A stretch of 12,667 nt of DNA from Methylotenera_A sp036675645 (GTDB lineage Bacteria; Pseudomonadota; Gammaproteobacteria; Burkholderiales; Methylophilaceae), in contig JAKFEP010000103.1 in assembly GCA_036675645.1 (NCBI GenBank), positions 1-12,667 of the forward strand, given 5' to 3'. The position numbers were made by a program, and so were the translations under genes. The notes beneath the pieces were generated by a model. The model was not told where the DNA came from. It saw only the letters and a program-made list of their open reading frames with translations, and ran no database searches. This document shows, piece by piece, positions 1-5,968 of this stretch (position 1 is the stretch's first letter; each line of letters opens with the position of its first letter).

Positions 1-2
1 GG

Positions 3-101
3 CCGATGAAGCATGGCACACTGGTGATTGCATTTATTGAAGACCCTGATGGGTATAAAATCGAGTTTATTCAAAAAGGTAGTATCCAATATCCACTTTA
101 G
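3..101 (+). CDS. gloA: Glyoxalase I (lactoylglutathione lyase), C-terminal fragment
   Basis: This is the last 32 codons of a gene that begins left of the window. The visible peptide ends HGTLVIAFIEDPDGYKIEFI followed by a short polar tail. The segment FIEDPDGYKIE is the hallmark C-terminal strand of glyoxalase I, and its final Glu corresponds to the last metal ligand (Glu122 of the E. coli enzyme). Known family role: a metal-dependent cytosolic enzyme that isomerises the methylglyoxal-glutathione hemithioacetal to S-lactoylglutathione. The stop codon TAG (99-101) lies at the loop and start of the right arm of a perfect inverted repeat. Only the C-terminus is seen, so another vicinal-oxygen-chelate protein cannot be fully excluded, but the match is specific. 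Confidence 0.85.
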   Translation, partial: PMKHGTLVIAFIEDPDGYKIEFIQKGSIQYPL

Positions 102-111
102 TGGATATTGG
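86..111. repeat. Perfect 11-bp inverted repeat across the gloA stop codon
   Basis: Arms CCAATATCCAC (86-96) and GTGGATATTGG (101-111) are exact reverse complements around a 4-nt loop TTTA (97-100). The gloA TAG overlaps the loop and the right arm. No T-run follows on either strand, so this is not a typical intrinsic terminator. The 9-mer GTGGATATT recurs once more at 134-142, 33 bp downstream of the right arm. It could be a transcript-end stabilising hairpin or an operator for the next gene; the sequence does not decide. Confidence 0.6.
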
Positions 112-180
112 CAAAATATAAGTGCCACGATAGGTGGATATTCAAGTAAATGGTATTTCCGCAAATAAGAGCGCAACAAT

Positions 181-432
181 ATGTCTTGGGTTTTATACTT
201 GCTAGAATGTAATAACGGCGCTTATTACGCTGGCATTACCAACGATTTGCCTGCGCGGTTTGCTGCGCATTCGTCTGGCAAAGGCGCACGCTATACACGC
301 GCCAACCCACCCATTAAAATCATCGCTTCAAAATCATATGTGGATAGATCTACCGCTAGTGTTGCCGAGGCGCAATTAAAAGCACTGCCTAGAAGTAAGA
401 AACTTGGCTATTTTGAGCTAGAAAATGAATAA
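181..432 (+). CDS. GIY-YIG domain small protein (YhbQ/UPF0213-like)
   Basis: A predicted 83-residue protein that is a single GIY-YIG fold. The first strand is WVLYLLEC (residues 3-10), where LYL takes the place of GIY. YYAGITNDL (15-23) takes the place of YIG. The catalytic-type Arg26 and His30 follow, then the family signature GKGARYT (33-39), Glu63 in the VAEAQLKAL helix, and a basic C-terminus with the usual RSKK. Length is typical of stand-alone UPF0213/YhbQ proteins. Known for the fold: metal-dependent strand cleavage. YhbQ-type members have been linked to DNA damage or nucleic-acid processing, but the role here is not established. A weak Shine-Dalgarno, AAGAG (167-171), sits 9 nt before ATG. 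The gene overlaps the next by 8 nt, which suggests coupled translation. Confidence 0.85.
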   Translation: MSWVLYLLECNNGAYYAGITNDLPARFAAHSSGKGARYTRANPPIKIIASKSYVDRSTASVAEAQLKALPRSKKLGYFELENE

Positions 433-667
433 GCCAGCCTTAATACTTGCTGTACAGGCCGCCCTAGATGGCGATTGGGACAAATCGCACAAAATCGCGC
501 AAGATTACTCGGACACAATGGCCAATTGGATACACGCGGTATTGCATAAAATTGAAGGCGATGAGTGGAACAGTAAGTATTGGTATGCTAGAACGAACGG
601 CAAAAAATATGACGATTTTAGCGATGCAACTGAAGAGTTAGTTGCGATTCAAAACAGCCTAAAATAA
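425..667 (+). CDS. Small conserved hypothetical protein, WIHAxLHxxEGD...YWY type
   Basis: An 80-residue, probably cytosolic protein without signal peptide or membrane helix. It begins with an Ala-rich helix and GDWDKSHKIAQ (16-26), followed by WIHAVLHKIEGD (35-46) and NSKYWYARTNGK (49-60), then an acidic helical tail. The run W-x-x-A-x-L-H-x-x-E-G-D-x-x-N-x-x-Y-W-Y resembles an uncharacterised family of small bacterial proteins that looks like one helical-repeat (TPR-like) unit; this family recall is from memory. The ATG lies inside the end of the GIY-YIG gene (8-nt overlap, different frame) with only a weak internal ribosome-binding site, so it is probably translated by coupling. No function can be assigned. 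Confidence 0.7.
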   Translation: MNKPALILAVQAALDGDWDKSHKIAQDYSDTMANWIHAVLHKIEGDEWNSKYWYARTNGKKYDDFSDATEELVAIQNSLK

Positions 668-679
668 TAAAAAACAGAT

Positions 680-714
680 GCCCTGCAGACCTTATGGATA
701 TTGGTCTGCAGGGC
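680..714 (-). terminator. 12-bp hairpin, probable creD terminator
   Basis: GCCCTGCAGACC (680-691) and GGTCTGCAGGGC (703-714) are perfect complements around an 11-nt loop. Read on the minus strand, the hairpin lies 32 nt beyond the creD stop and is followed after 5 nt by six T residues (complement of 669-674), giving a loose intrinsic terminator. It may also serve the plus-strand genes ending at 667, but there is no T-run on that side. It is related in sequence to hairpins at 5093-5130 and 10451-10483. Confidence 0.6.
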
Positions 715-746
715 GCTCCATTTCAATATCTGTAGTGTTGATAAAC

Positions 747-2117
747 CTAAATCACATCGTAGCTTGAGTGAATGTTTGGCACTTCCGGTTTGCTGCTAAT
801 CTTGTACCAATCGACTTTTCGCGTAATCACCATCACCAACGCCAATAAGCCAAACACCAGCAAACTGCCCATTAACAGCGCGTTATCTTCGGATTGTAAG
901 ATTCCATACAACGCGCCATACAATGCGGTTAGCAGGGTAGCAAACACAAAGCCATTAGCTTTGCTTTTCAATACAAAGCTTAAGTAATAGCCCAGCAGTA
1001 ATACGCAGGCGCTACTAGCAGTCAGGTAAGCGCTGGCAAAGCCAATTTGCTCGGCTAAAGAAACTAATAGCAGGTAGAACATGGCCATGGATAGCCCAAC
1101 CATGGTGTATTGTGCGGGGTGGATACGCAAGTTTTTTAAAATTTCGAAAATAAAGAAGCCAGCAAAAGTCAGGCCGATAAATAACAAGCCATATTTAGTG
1201 GCACGGTCGGCTTGGCTATACACGTTAATGGGTTCGACAAAACCAATATTTAGCGACTCTAAATTTTGATTTTGATCGTTATTCAACTGGTTTAAAAAAG
1301 TTGCTTGGTTGTTGCTGGAAAGGGATGACACCGCCCATTTTGCGCTAAAACCACCCGCGTTAACAGTTTGCGTACTGGCTTCTGGTAGAAAACTGCCACC
1401 AAAATGCGGATGTTGCCAGCTCGATTGCAGTGCCACTGCATTATTGCCTGCGATAGGCGCAAAGTTAAATTGCTCGGTACCACGTAAATTTAGATTGATT
1501 TCAAACGCAACTTTCTTATCCGCGGTGTGTTGCAACATGCCAATCGGTGCATGAATGCCATTGCCTAACGCTTTTAATTGGCTACCTTGCTCAAAAGCCA
1601 AATTTTGGTTGCCCCAAGCGATGCTAGGGCTACTAGTTATACCGCGCGGGTCGCTAATGCCCATGCTCAAATAAGCGGCTTGCATGGTAAGGGTACTATT
1701 GTTGTGGTAAGCAGTAAGTTTAATATTGGCAGGTAACACAAAATTACCTTTGATATTGCCATTTAATTGGTAGGTTAGCGCTTTGTAAATGCCGAGTTTT
1801 TTAAACTCGTTAGTAAAACCGCCCTCTAAATTTAGCTGGTCTGGCAGAATCACGGCTTTGCGTAATTCGCGCTTGGCTTCAGTCTTATTAAAACCATTTT
1901 CTATAACGGTTTCGGTGAAATCCTCATAGTAAGGAATCACCAGCACAGGACCAATAAGCATTTGCTCGCCTGCAGAGCTTTTGGCAATTTGCGCTTTCAC
2001 ATCTTGTTGCCGCTGTTGCCGCTCTAAAATAATATCATTCACATAACTCACTGCAATCGACATAAGCGTAATTAGCGCCAGCATGCCGATGATTTTAAAA
2101 ATAAAAGTTCGATTCAT
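747..2117 (-). CDS. creD: Inner-membrane protein CreD
   Basis: A 456-residue membrane protein of the CreD family (the E. coli protein is about 450 residues). It has an N-terminal membrane helix (about 7-27), the family start ILERQQRQQDVKAQIAKSSAG with QMLIGPVLVIPY (52-63), a long periplasmic beta-rich region (about 65-300), then FVEPINVYSQADRATKYGLLFI leading into FEILKNLRIHPAQY (324-337). About five membrane helices fill residues 308-435. Known: the target of CreBC, linked to colicin E2 tolerance and envelope stress, with unknown biochemical activity. It is the third gene of a creB-creC-creD order, but 216 nt separate it from creC. That gap contains a perfect CreB box, so it has its own promoter region. 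SD GGGG (complement of 2124-2127) is 6 nt before ATG. No disruption is visible. Confidence 0.93.
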   Translation of the reverse strand: MNRTFIFKIIGMLALITLMSIAVSYVNDIILERQQRQQDVKAQIAKSSAGEQMLIGPVLVIPYYEDFTETVIENGFNKTEAKRELRKAVILPDQLNLEGGFTNEFKKLGIYKALTYQLNGNIKGNFVLPANIKLTAYHNNSTLTMQAAYLSMGISDPRGITSSPSIAWGNQNLAFEQGSQLKALGNGIHAPIGMLQHTADKKVAFEINLNLRGTEQFNFAPIAGNNAVALQSSWQHPHFGGSFLPEASTQTVNAGGFSAKWAVSSLSSNNQATFLNQLNNDQNQNLESLNIGFVEPINVYSQADRATKYGLLFIGLTFAGFFIFEILKNLRIHPAQYTMVGLSMAMFYLLLVSLAEQIGFASAYLTASSACVLLLGYYLSFVLKSKANGFVFATLLTALYGALYGILQSEDNALLMGSLLVFGLLALVMVITRKVDWYKISSKPEVPNIHSSYDVI

Positions 2118-2185
2118 GATTAACCCCGTAGGTATAGTAGGAGTTGGCAGAATATTAAAGTTAAATGAAGGGGTGATGTGGTTGT

Positions 2186-2201
2186 GTGAAGCGAATGTGA
2201 A
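2186..2201 (-). promoter_or_regulatory. CreB box (cre-tag) upstream of creD
   Basis: On the minus strand this reads TTCAC-ATTCGC-TTCAC, an exact match to the known cre-tag TTCAC-N6-TTCAC bound by CreB. It lies 69 nt upstream of the creD start and reads in the direction of creD. A perfect match to these 10 fixed bases is expected about 0.02 times by chance in a window of this size on both strands. Its place directly before creD, next to creBC, makes it very likely functional. A possible -10 (TAATAT, complement of 2152-2157) lies 28 nt downstream and is uncertain. Confidence 0.88.
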
Positions 2202-2259
2202 GTCAACTTAAAACGGCTTTGCTTGTTAATACGGCGTTAAAAAATCACTCAAAATCCTC

Positions 2260-2276
2260 ATGTATACCCCATACAT
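2260..2276. repeat. Short inverted repeat ATGTAT-N5-ATACAT
   Basis: ATGTAT (2260-2265) and ATACAT (2271-2276) are complementary around ACCCC, in the 216-nt creC-creD gap. The stem is only 6 bp and AT-rich with no T-run, so it is more like a small operator or a chance repeat than a terminator. The rest of 2118-2333 holds the CreB box and no gene that I can support. Confidence 0.3.
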
Positions 2277-2333
2277 TCCGTTTTTTCGCTCTTTTTTGCC
2301 TTGTCTTAACTGCGCACACTCGTTTTTACGAAA

Positions 2334-3764
2334 TTAAGTTTTGGGTAGCATGAAAATTGCTATCACGCCCCCATCGGCATGGGTACTTAAAGTTACGCTG
2401 CCACCATGCAGTTTGGCCACTTCTTGCACAAAATTCAGGCCCAATCCAGTGCTTTTTTGATGCGTCCTCGGGCGGGGTAATGAGTAAAATTTATCAAAGA
2501 CTTTATCTAACGCATAGTCGGGAATGCCCACACCTTGATCTTGTATGCAGATTTGAATGTGATTAGCTTCTTCTAAAACGTTTATCTGAATTAAGTTATT
2601 TGTTGCGCTAAAATCCAGTGCGTTTTCTAGTAAGTTATAGATGGCCTGCCCCAACAAAAACCCATCAGATTTTATAAAAATATCTTTTCTGCAGGCCGCG
2701 CTGATATTGACCTGTAACGCCTGTGCTTTCTCGGCTAAATGCTTGATTTGGGTTTGAATTAAATCATGTAAATTCACATCGCTTACTTGGCTGAATTGTT
2801 GTTGATGCTCTAGCGATGCCAAGCCCAACATGTTTTGAATAATAGTTTGCACGCGGCTAGATTGCGTCTTGATTTGCGTTAAGAATCGCGTCTGGTCGGC
2901 AGTAGGCATGCTGGGCGAAATCAGCTCTAGTGCGCCTTGTATAGCAGTGATTGGGCTTTTTAGTTCATGCGTTAGATGTTGCACATTCTCTTGTATATAT
3001 TGTTTACCATCCAGCTCGTTGCGCATGCTTTGCATGGAAGTGGCCAGCTCACTTAGTTCATCGTTGCTAGAGGTTGGAGCAATTGCCTTTTCACCTTTGG
3101 AGACCTTAATGGCGTATTCACGCAAGGCGTTAATTTTGCGGGTAAAGCGCCAGGTAAATAGCGCGCCAATAATAATCGAAAGCACCAGCAGCAATACCCC
3201 CCAGCGCATAATTTTATGTTGTGCCCGCTCGATAAACGGCAACAAAGTGCGGTTAGCCTTGGCTACAGTCAGGCTACCGATAATCCTGTTACCGTCTTTA
3301 ATGGGCGCTGCAATATACATCACCGTGTCGCCTTTCTTGCCGCCTGCAACTGCTGGGCTAGAACGCACGCCATATTTGCCACGCAGTGTAAGATGCACAT
3401 CATTCCAGCGCGAGTAATCCTGTCCGAGCGCCAGATTGGCGGAATCGAAAATGACGATACCTTTGCTGTTGGTGATGTAAACGCGGTAATCAGCTGATTG
3501 CTTTTTCACGCCCCAGATATTGGCTTTAGTAGCTCTCGCTTTATACTGCGCCAAACTTTGCGCAAAAGCGCCAGTTTGAATATTGCCGGCTATCACCTCA
3601 GGCGCAGCAAGTTCTGCTAATACATTGGCGGTGTCTACCAGTGTATCTTCCATGGCTTGGCGCACCCCAGGTTTGACTTCATCTACAAAAATAATCAGCA
3701 CAAACCAGGCAGCTAACCCTACTAATACAAAGTAACCCAGGAATATTTTTAAGCTGATTTTCAT
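2334..3764 (-). CDS. creC: Sensor histidine kinase CreC
   Basis: A 476-residue inner-membrane sensor kinase (E. coli CreC is 474). The N-terminus, LGYFVLVGLAAWFVLIIFVDEVKPG, is the CreC-specific first membrane helix. The periplasmic sensor (about 30-185) contains FDSAN, GQDYSRWNDVHLTLRGKYG and VMYIAAPIKDGNR, also CreC signatures. The second membrane helix is at about 188-206, followed by a HAMP region. The H-box LTHELKSP has phosphoacceptor His266. The N-box NLLENALDF has Asn381. G1 is DQGVGIPDYAL (409-419), the F region DKFYSLPR, and G2 TGLGL (439-443). All kinase motifs are intact. Known role: autophosphorylates and passes phosphate to CreB; in enterics it responds to carbon source and growth conditions. 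ATG is 6 nt after the creB stop. An ATG overlapping that stop is out of frame, so the start at 3764 is preferred. Confidence 0.95.
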   Translation of the reverse strand: MKISLKIFLGYFVLVGLAAWFVLIIFVDEVKPGVRQAMEDTLVDTANVLAELAAPEVIAGNIQTGAFAQSLAQYKARATKANIWGVKKQSADYRVYITNSKGIVIFDSANLALGQDYSRWNDVHLTLRGKYGVRSSPAVAGGKKGDTVMYIAAPIKDGNRIIGSLTVAKANRTLLPFIERAQHKIMRWGVLLLVLSIIIGALFTWRFTRKINALREYAIKVSKGEKAIAPTSSNDELSELATSMQSMRNELDGKQYIQENVQHLTHELKSPITAIQGALELISPSMPTADQTRFLTQIKTQSSRVQTIIQNMLGLASLEHQQQFSQVSDVNLHDLIQTQIKHLAEKAQALQVNISAACRKDIFIKSDGFLLGQAIYNLLENALDFSATNNLIQINVLEEANHIQICIQDQGVGIPDYALDKVFDKFYSLPRPRTHQKSTGLGLNFVQEVAKLHGGSVTLSTHADGGVIAIFMLPKT

Positions 3765-3770
3765 GGGCCA

Positions 3771-4436
3771 TTAAGTCTGCAAGCTATAACCCATGCCGCG
3801 GTGTGTGACGATTATTTCACTGTTAGCATCTATTTGTCGCAATTTTGCACGCAGTGTTTTAATGTGCGCATCTACGGTGCGCTCTAACGAATCTTCTGCA
3901 TTCACCCACACGACATCCATCAGTTGATTGCGCGAAAACACGCGCTTGGGCTGCAAAATTAAAGTTTTAAGCAGCAAATATTCGTAACGTGTTAAGTTTA
4001 AATACTGCCCGCGATATTGAATGCTGCAAGCGGTTTCATCTAATTGTAAGAGTTGATTTTTTGGTGCAGTATTATTCGAGCTGCGTCGCAAAATCGCGTG
4101 AATACGCGCCACCACTTCGCGCGGGCTAAACGGTTTAGTCACATAATCGTCCGCGCCAATCTCTAAACCCACAATGCGGTCTACCTCGTGGTTGCGTGCT
4201 GTTAAAAATAAAATAGGAATGCTTGAAACAGCGCGTATTTTCTGACATACAGCAAATCCTGTCATATCAGGCAGGCCCACATCCAGTACGACAAAATCAA
4301 AGTTGTTTTTTTGCATTTCCGCCAGGGCTTCATGACCCAGTAGATGATGCGTTGTGTCAATGCCTGCCTCTTTGCAAGCATAAATCAGAGTATCGGCAAT
4401 AGCGGTTTCGTCTTCTATGATGAGCACATGTGGCAT
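3771..4436 (-). CDS. creB: Response regulator CreB (OmpR/PhoB family)
   Basis: A 221-residue regulator. The receiver domain (1-about 118) has the acidic pocket E8-D9, phosphoacceptor Asp52 in VVLDVGLPDMTGF, conserved Thr79 (FLTARNHEVDR) and Lys101 (YVTKPFSPREV). A C-terminal winged helix of OmpR type follows, with LTRYEYLLLKTLI, RNQLMDVVW, ERTVDAHIKTLRAKLR and the terminal THRGMGYSL. Sequence runs such as GLEIGADDYV, LTRYEYLLLKTL and NTHRGMGYSL-like ends are those of CreB rather than PhoB or OmpR. It is expected to bind TTCAC-N6-TTCAC, found here before creD. No strong Shine-Dalgarno precedes the ATG. Upstream lies a terminator of the neighbouring gene, so creB should have its own promoter in 4437-4492, which I could not place with confidence. 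E. coli has creA upstream of creB; no creA is present here. Confidence 0.95.
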   Translation of the reverse strand: MPHVLIIEDETAIADTLIYACKEAGIDTTHHLLGHEALAEMQKNNFDFVVLDVGLPDMTGFAVCQKIRAVSSIPILFLTARNHEVDRIVGLEIGADDYVTKPFSPREVVARIHAILRRSSNNTAPKNQLLQLDETACSIQYRGQYLNLTRYEYLLLKTLILQPKRVFSRNQLMDVVWVNAEDSLERTVDAHIKTLRAKLRQIDANSEIIVTHRGMGYSLQT

Positions 4437-4492
4437 GCGGCTATTTTAGATGAGATTACGTATTTTTATGTAAATTTAGTGGACGTAAACAA

Positions 4493-4518
4493 AAACAGCC
4501 CACACTTGCGGGCTGTTT
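4493..4518 (-). terminator. Intrinsic terminator after the BamE-like gene
   Basis: AAACAGCCC (4493-4501) pairs perfectly with GGGCTGTTT (4510-4518) over an 8-nt loop. On the minus strand the GC-rich stem runs directly into TTTTTG, the classic intrinsic terminator form. It lies 69 nt past the stop of the minus-strand gene at 4588-4941 and separates it from creB. The 151-nt gap 4437-4587 holds this terminator and the presumed creB promoter. Confidence 0.85.
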
Positions 4519-4587
4519 CATTTCACTACAATTACTTCTTGAAAGTATTAGCGGATTAAAATAATCCGGCTAGTAAGGAGTAAGTGA

Positions 4588-4941
4588 TCAAGATGCGTTA
4601 GATAGGGTAGCGTACTGCAATTCACCTTTAATAATCACAAAGTGTGCATCTTGTTTGCTGTTGTCTTTTTGTACAGCATCACGATACACCCATACCGAAC
4701 CAACACTTGCTCCAGAAGTGTCTTTAAGCGTTTGTATTTCATCAGGCTTGCCAAAATTGTAGCCCAATTGATCTGTTCTTGTTTTGGCTAATACTTCGTA
4801 AAATTCCGCAGATGAAATAGCCTTGCCATTATTGTTTAATCCTTCATGAAAACCTACTGCATTGGCCTGCAAACTTGACACTGCTAAGCCGCTAATTAGT
4901 AGGCTCTTGATAACTATATTGTTGATGAACTTTTGATTCAT
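4588..4941 (-). CDS. Small exported BamE/SmpA-like protein
   Basis: A predicted 117-residue secreted protein. The start at 4941 is chosen because AAGGAGAT stands just upstream and a Sec signal peptide follows: MNQKF, hydrophobic IVIKSLLISGLAV, and a signal-peptidase I site ANA-VG after residue 28. There is no lipobox. The mature part has the pattern seen in BamE/SmpA/OmlA-fold proteins: FGKPDEIQTL (63-72), a short loop, VWVYRDAV (83-90), then HFVIIKGELQYATL (100-113). BamE itself is a lipoprotein, so this is a soluble periplasmic relative rather than BamE. The remote fold assignment is inference and the function is unknown. It occupies the position upstream of creB held by creA in E. coli, but the CreA sequence is not recognisable and a terminator separates the two genes. 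Confidence 0.75.
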   Translation of the reverse strand: MNQKFINNIVIKSLLISGLAVSSLQANAVGFHEGLNNNGKAISSAEFYEVLAKTRTDQLGYNFGKPDEIQTLKDTSGASVGSVWVYRDAVQKDNSKQDAHFVIIKGELQYATLSNAS

Positions 4942-4973
4942 GATTTTTATCTCCTTTTGTAAAGAGACTATAT

Positions 4974-5077
4974 TGTAACCAGCGCATGTTACAGCCTGAT
5001 GGCACGCATGTAACTGGAATGTAAGGCTAGGCTTGAATAATGGTGAACAGGATGTAAATAAGTGGTTTGCCTGTAAA
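4974..5077 (-). promoter_or_regulatory. Cluster of TTACA (TGTAA) motifs upstream of the BamE-like gene
   Basis: The 216-nt gap 4942-5157 has no supportable gene but contains five TGTAA on the plus strand (near 4974, 5009, 5020, 5053, 5072) plus an inverted copy at 4989-4993. Two ATGTAA copies (5008-5013, 5019-5024) are exactly 11 bp apart and a third (5052-5057) is 33 bp further, the one-turn phasing typical of OmpR-family regulator sites. On the minus strand the pair reads TTACAT-TCCAG-TTACAT. The regulator is unknown and the motif is AT-rich, so chance is possible. Confidence 0.35.
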
Positions 5078-5092
5078 TTTTGATTAAAACAT

Positions 5093-5130
5093 ATGCCCTG
5101 TAAGTTAATAGATAATTGCTTACAGGGCAT
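5093..5130 (-). terminator. 12-bp hairpin after the DUF1269-like gene
   Basis: ATGCCCTGTAAG (5093-5104) and CTTACAGGGCAT (5119-5130) are exact complements over a 14-nt loop. On the minus strand this starts 28 nt past the stop of the gene at 5158 and is followed after 3 nt by TTTT, so it is a plausible intrinsic terminator with a short T-run. It shares its arm sequence with the hairpins at 680-714 and 10451-10483. Confidence 0.6.
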
Positions 5131-5157
5131 GACTTAATTAGTTAAGGCTATCAATAA

Positions 5158-5664
5158 TTAAGGGAAAGCGGGCATGGTTGGTTCAGTTCCTTCACTGATG
5201 GCTTTTGGGTAGCGATCTTTAATTAGCTTCTCAATGGCCTCGATACGGCTACGCGGCACGTCTACCATCATCAAAAACTTGCCGCTTTCAATGGCTGGTG
5301 CAAATCGTGTAATTTGGCTGTTGGCGATACTGCTGCCCACCATGCTTGATATCCATGCACCAAGGCCGGTACCAATTAAAAAGGTAGCTAAAATCGTGCC
5401 ACCACTTAGTACCATTTCACCTGGAAATGCAAAGATAAACACGCCCAAAAGAATTCCGGTCAGCCCTCCAAAGAACATGCCGCGTTCTAGCGCAGGTACG
5501 AAATCGCTTTTTTGCAGAAACGATGCTTCTGGTAGGCCTTCGAGTGGGACGCCGCGCTTGCCTAGTACATGGATGTGGTGCTGGTCTACCCGTGCCAGTA
5601 AAAGATCGTCGACTATTTTTTTGGTAGTTTCAATCCCGGGGACTAAAAAATACATACGTTTCAT
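5158..5664 (-). CDS. DUF1269-like glycine-zipper membrane protein
   Basis: A 168-residue protein resembling the DUF1269 family common in betaproteobacteria. The N-terminal alpha/beta part (1-60) starts KRMYFLVPGIETTKKIVDDLL and includes HIHVLGKRG. Two glycine-rich membrane helices follow: GMFFGGLTGILLGVFIFAFPG (62-82) and GGTILATFLIGTGLGAWISSMVGSS (88-112). The second cytoplasmic part, GKFLMMVDVPRSRIEAIEKLI, resembles the first, and the tail is acidic and Pro-rich. Small-residue zippers suggest close helix packing or oligomerisation. The function is not known, and family members are often linked to stress on context alone. The start is fixed by a strong SD, GGAGGAG, before ATG. A hairpin sits just upstream of that SD. 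It is separately terminated from its neighbour. Confidence 0.8.
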   Translation of the reverse strand: MKRMYFLVPGIETTKKIVDDLLLARVDQHHIHVLGKRGVPLEGLPEASFLQKSDFVPALERGMFFGGLTGILLGVFIFAFPGEMVLSGGTILATFLIGTGLGAWISSMVGSSIANSQITRFAPAIESGKFLMMVDVPRSRIEAIEKLIKDRYPKAISEGTEPTMPAFP

Positions 5665-5683
5665 GACTATTCTCCTCCATTAA

Positions 5684-5703
5684 CACCTTAAGTTATTAAG
5701 GTG
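5684..5703 (-). repeat. Leader hairpin beside the SD of the DUF1269-like gene
   Basis: CACCTTAA (5684-5691) and TTAAGGTG (5696-5703) pair perfectly over a 4-nt loop. On the minus strand it lies 6 nt before the GGAGGAG ribosome-binding site, so it would form in the 5' leader. It could stabilise the message or tune access to the site. The rest of the 304-nt gap 5665-5968 holds only this hairpin and the weak cre-like site at 5891. Confidence 0.5.
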
Positions 5704-5890
5704 GCGCAGATACCGCCAAATGGTGAGAGCGGACAGTCAAGATTCAGTCACGCATCTATCTTTTAAACACAAATGGCAAGCATCAACGCCTACCTGGATA
5801 AATCATTATTGCTAATTTTTGACAGCGTATTTACTCGAAAAGTTCGTTCGGGTGGATACACACCGACAATGCGTCTGCGTTACATAATTC

Positions 5891-5906
5891 TTCACAAACA
5901 GGTCAC
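5891..5906 (+). promoter_or_regulatory. Imperfect cre-tag upstream of the GlcG-like gene
   Basis: TTCAC-AAACAG-GTCAC matches the CreB box TTCAC-N6-TTCAC at 9 of 10 fixed bases. It lies 62 nt before the ATG of the DUF336 gene and reads toward it, at a distance similar to the perfect box before creD (69 nt). A 9/10 match is expected roughly 0.7 times by chance in a window this size on both strands, so this alone is weak evidence. Confidence 0.3.
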
Positions 5907-5968
5907 AAAGCCACATGCGGTAATGTGTTAGTATTGCAGATTGTCCATCAATAAAGGAAAGTCACAAT

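Noticed and set aside
2869..3497. Plus-strand open frames (182 and 93 residues) opposite creC
   Set aside because: They lie wholly antisense to a clearly conserved kinase gene, have no ribosome-binding site, and their composition is that of shadow frames.
3764..3771. ATG overlapping the creB stop codon as the creC start
   Set aside because: It is out of frame with the conserved KISLKIFLGYFVLVGLAAW N-terminus; the ATG at 3764 is in frame.
4942..5130. N-terminal extension of the BamE-like protein to a 180-residue reading
   Set aside because: The extra 63 codons cross a hairpin and a TGTAA-rich leader and have no ribosome-binding site. The internal start at 4941 has AAGGAGAT and a proper signal peptide.
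4437..5157. creA near creBC
   Set aside because: The upstream gene is a short BamE-like secreted protein without CreA sequence features, and it is separated by a terminator.
5234..5683. 149-residue plus-strand frame opposite the DUF1269-like gene
   Set aside because: The minus-strand gene has a strong SD, membrane helices and family resemblance; the plus-strand frame has no such support.
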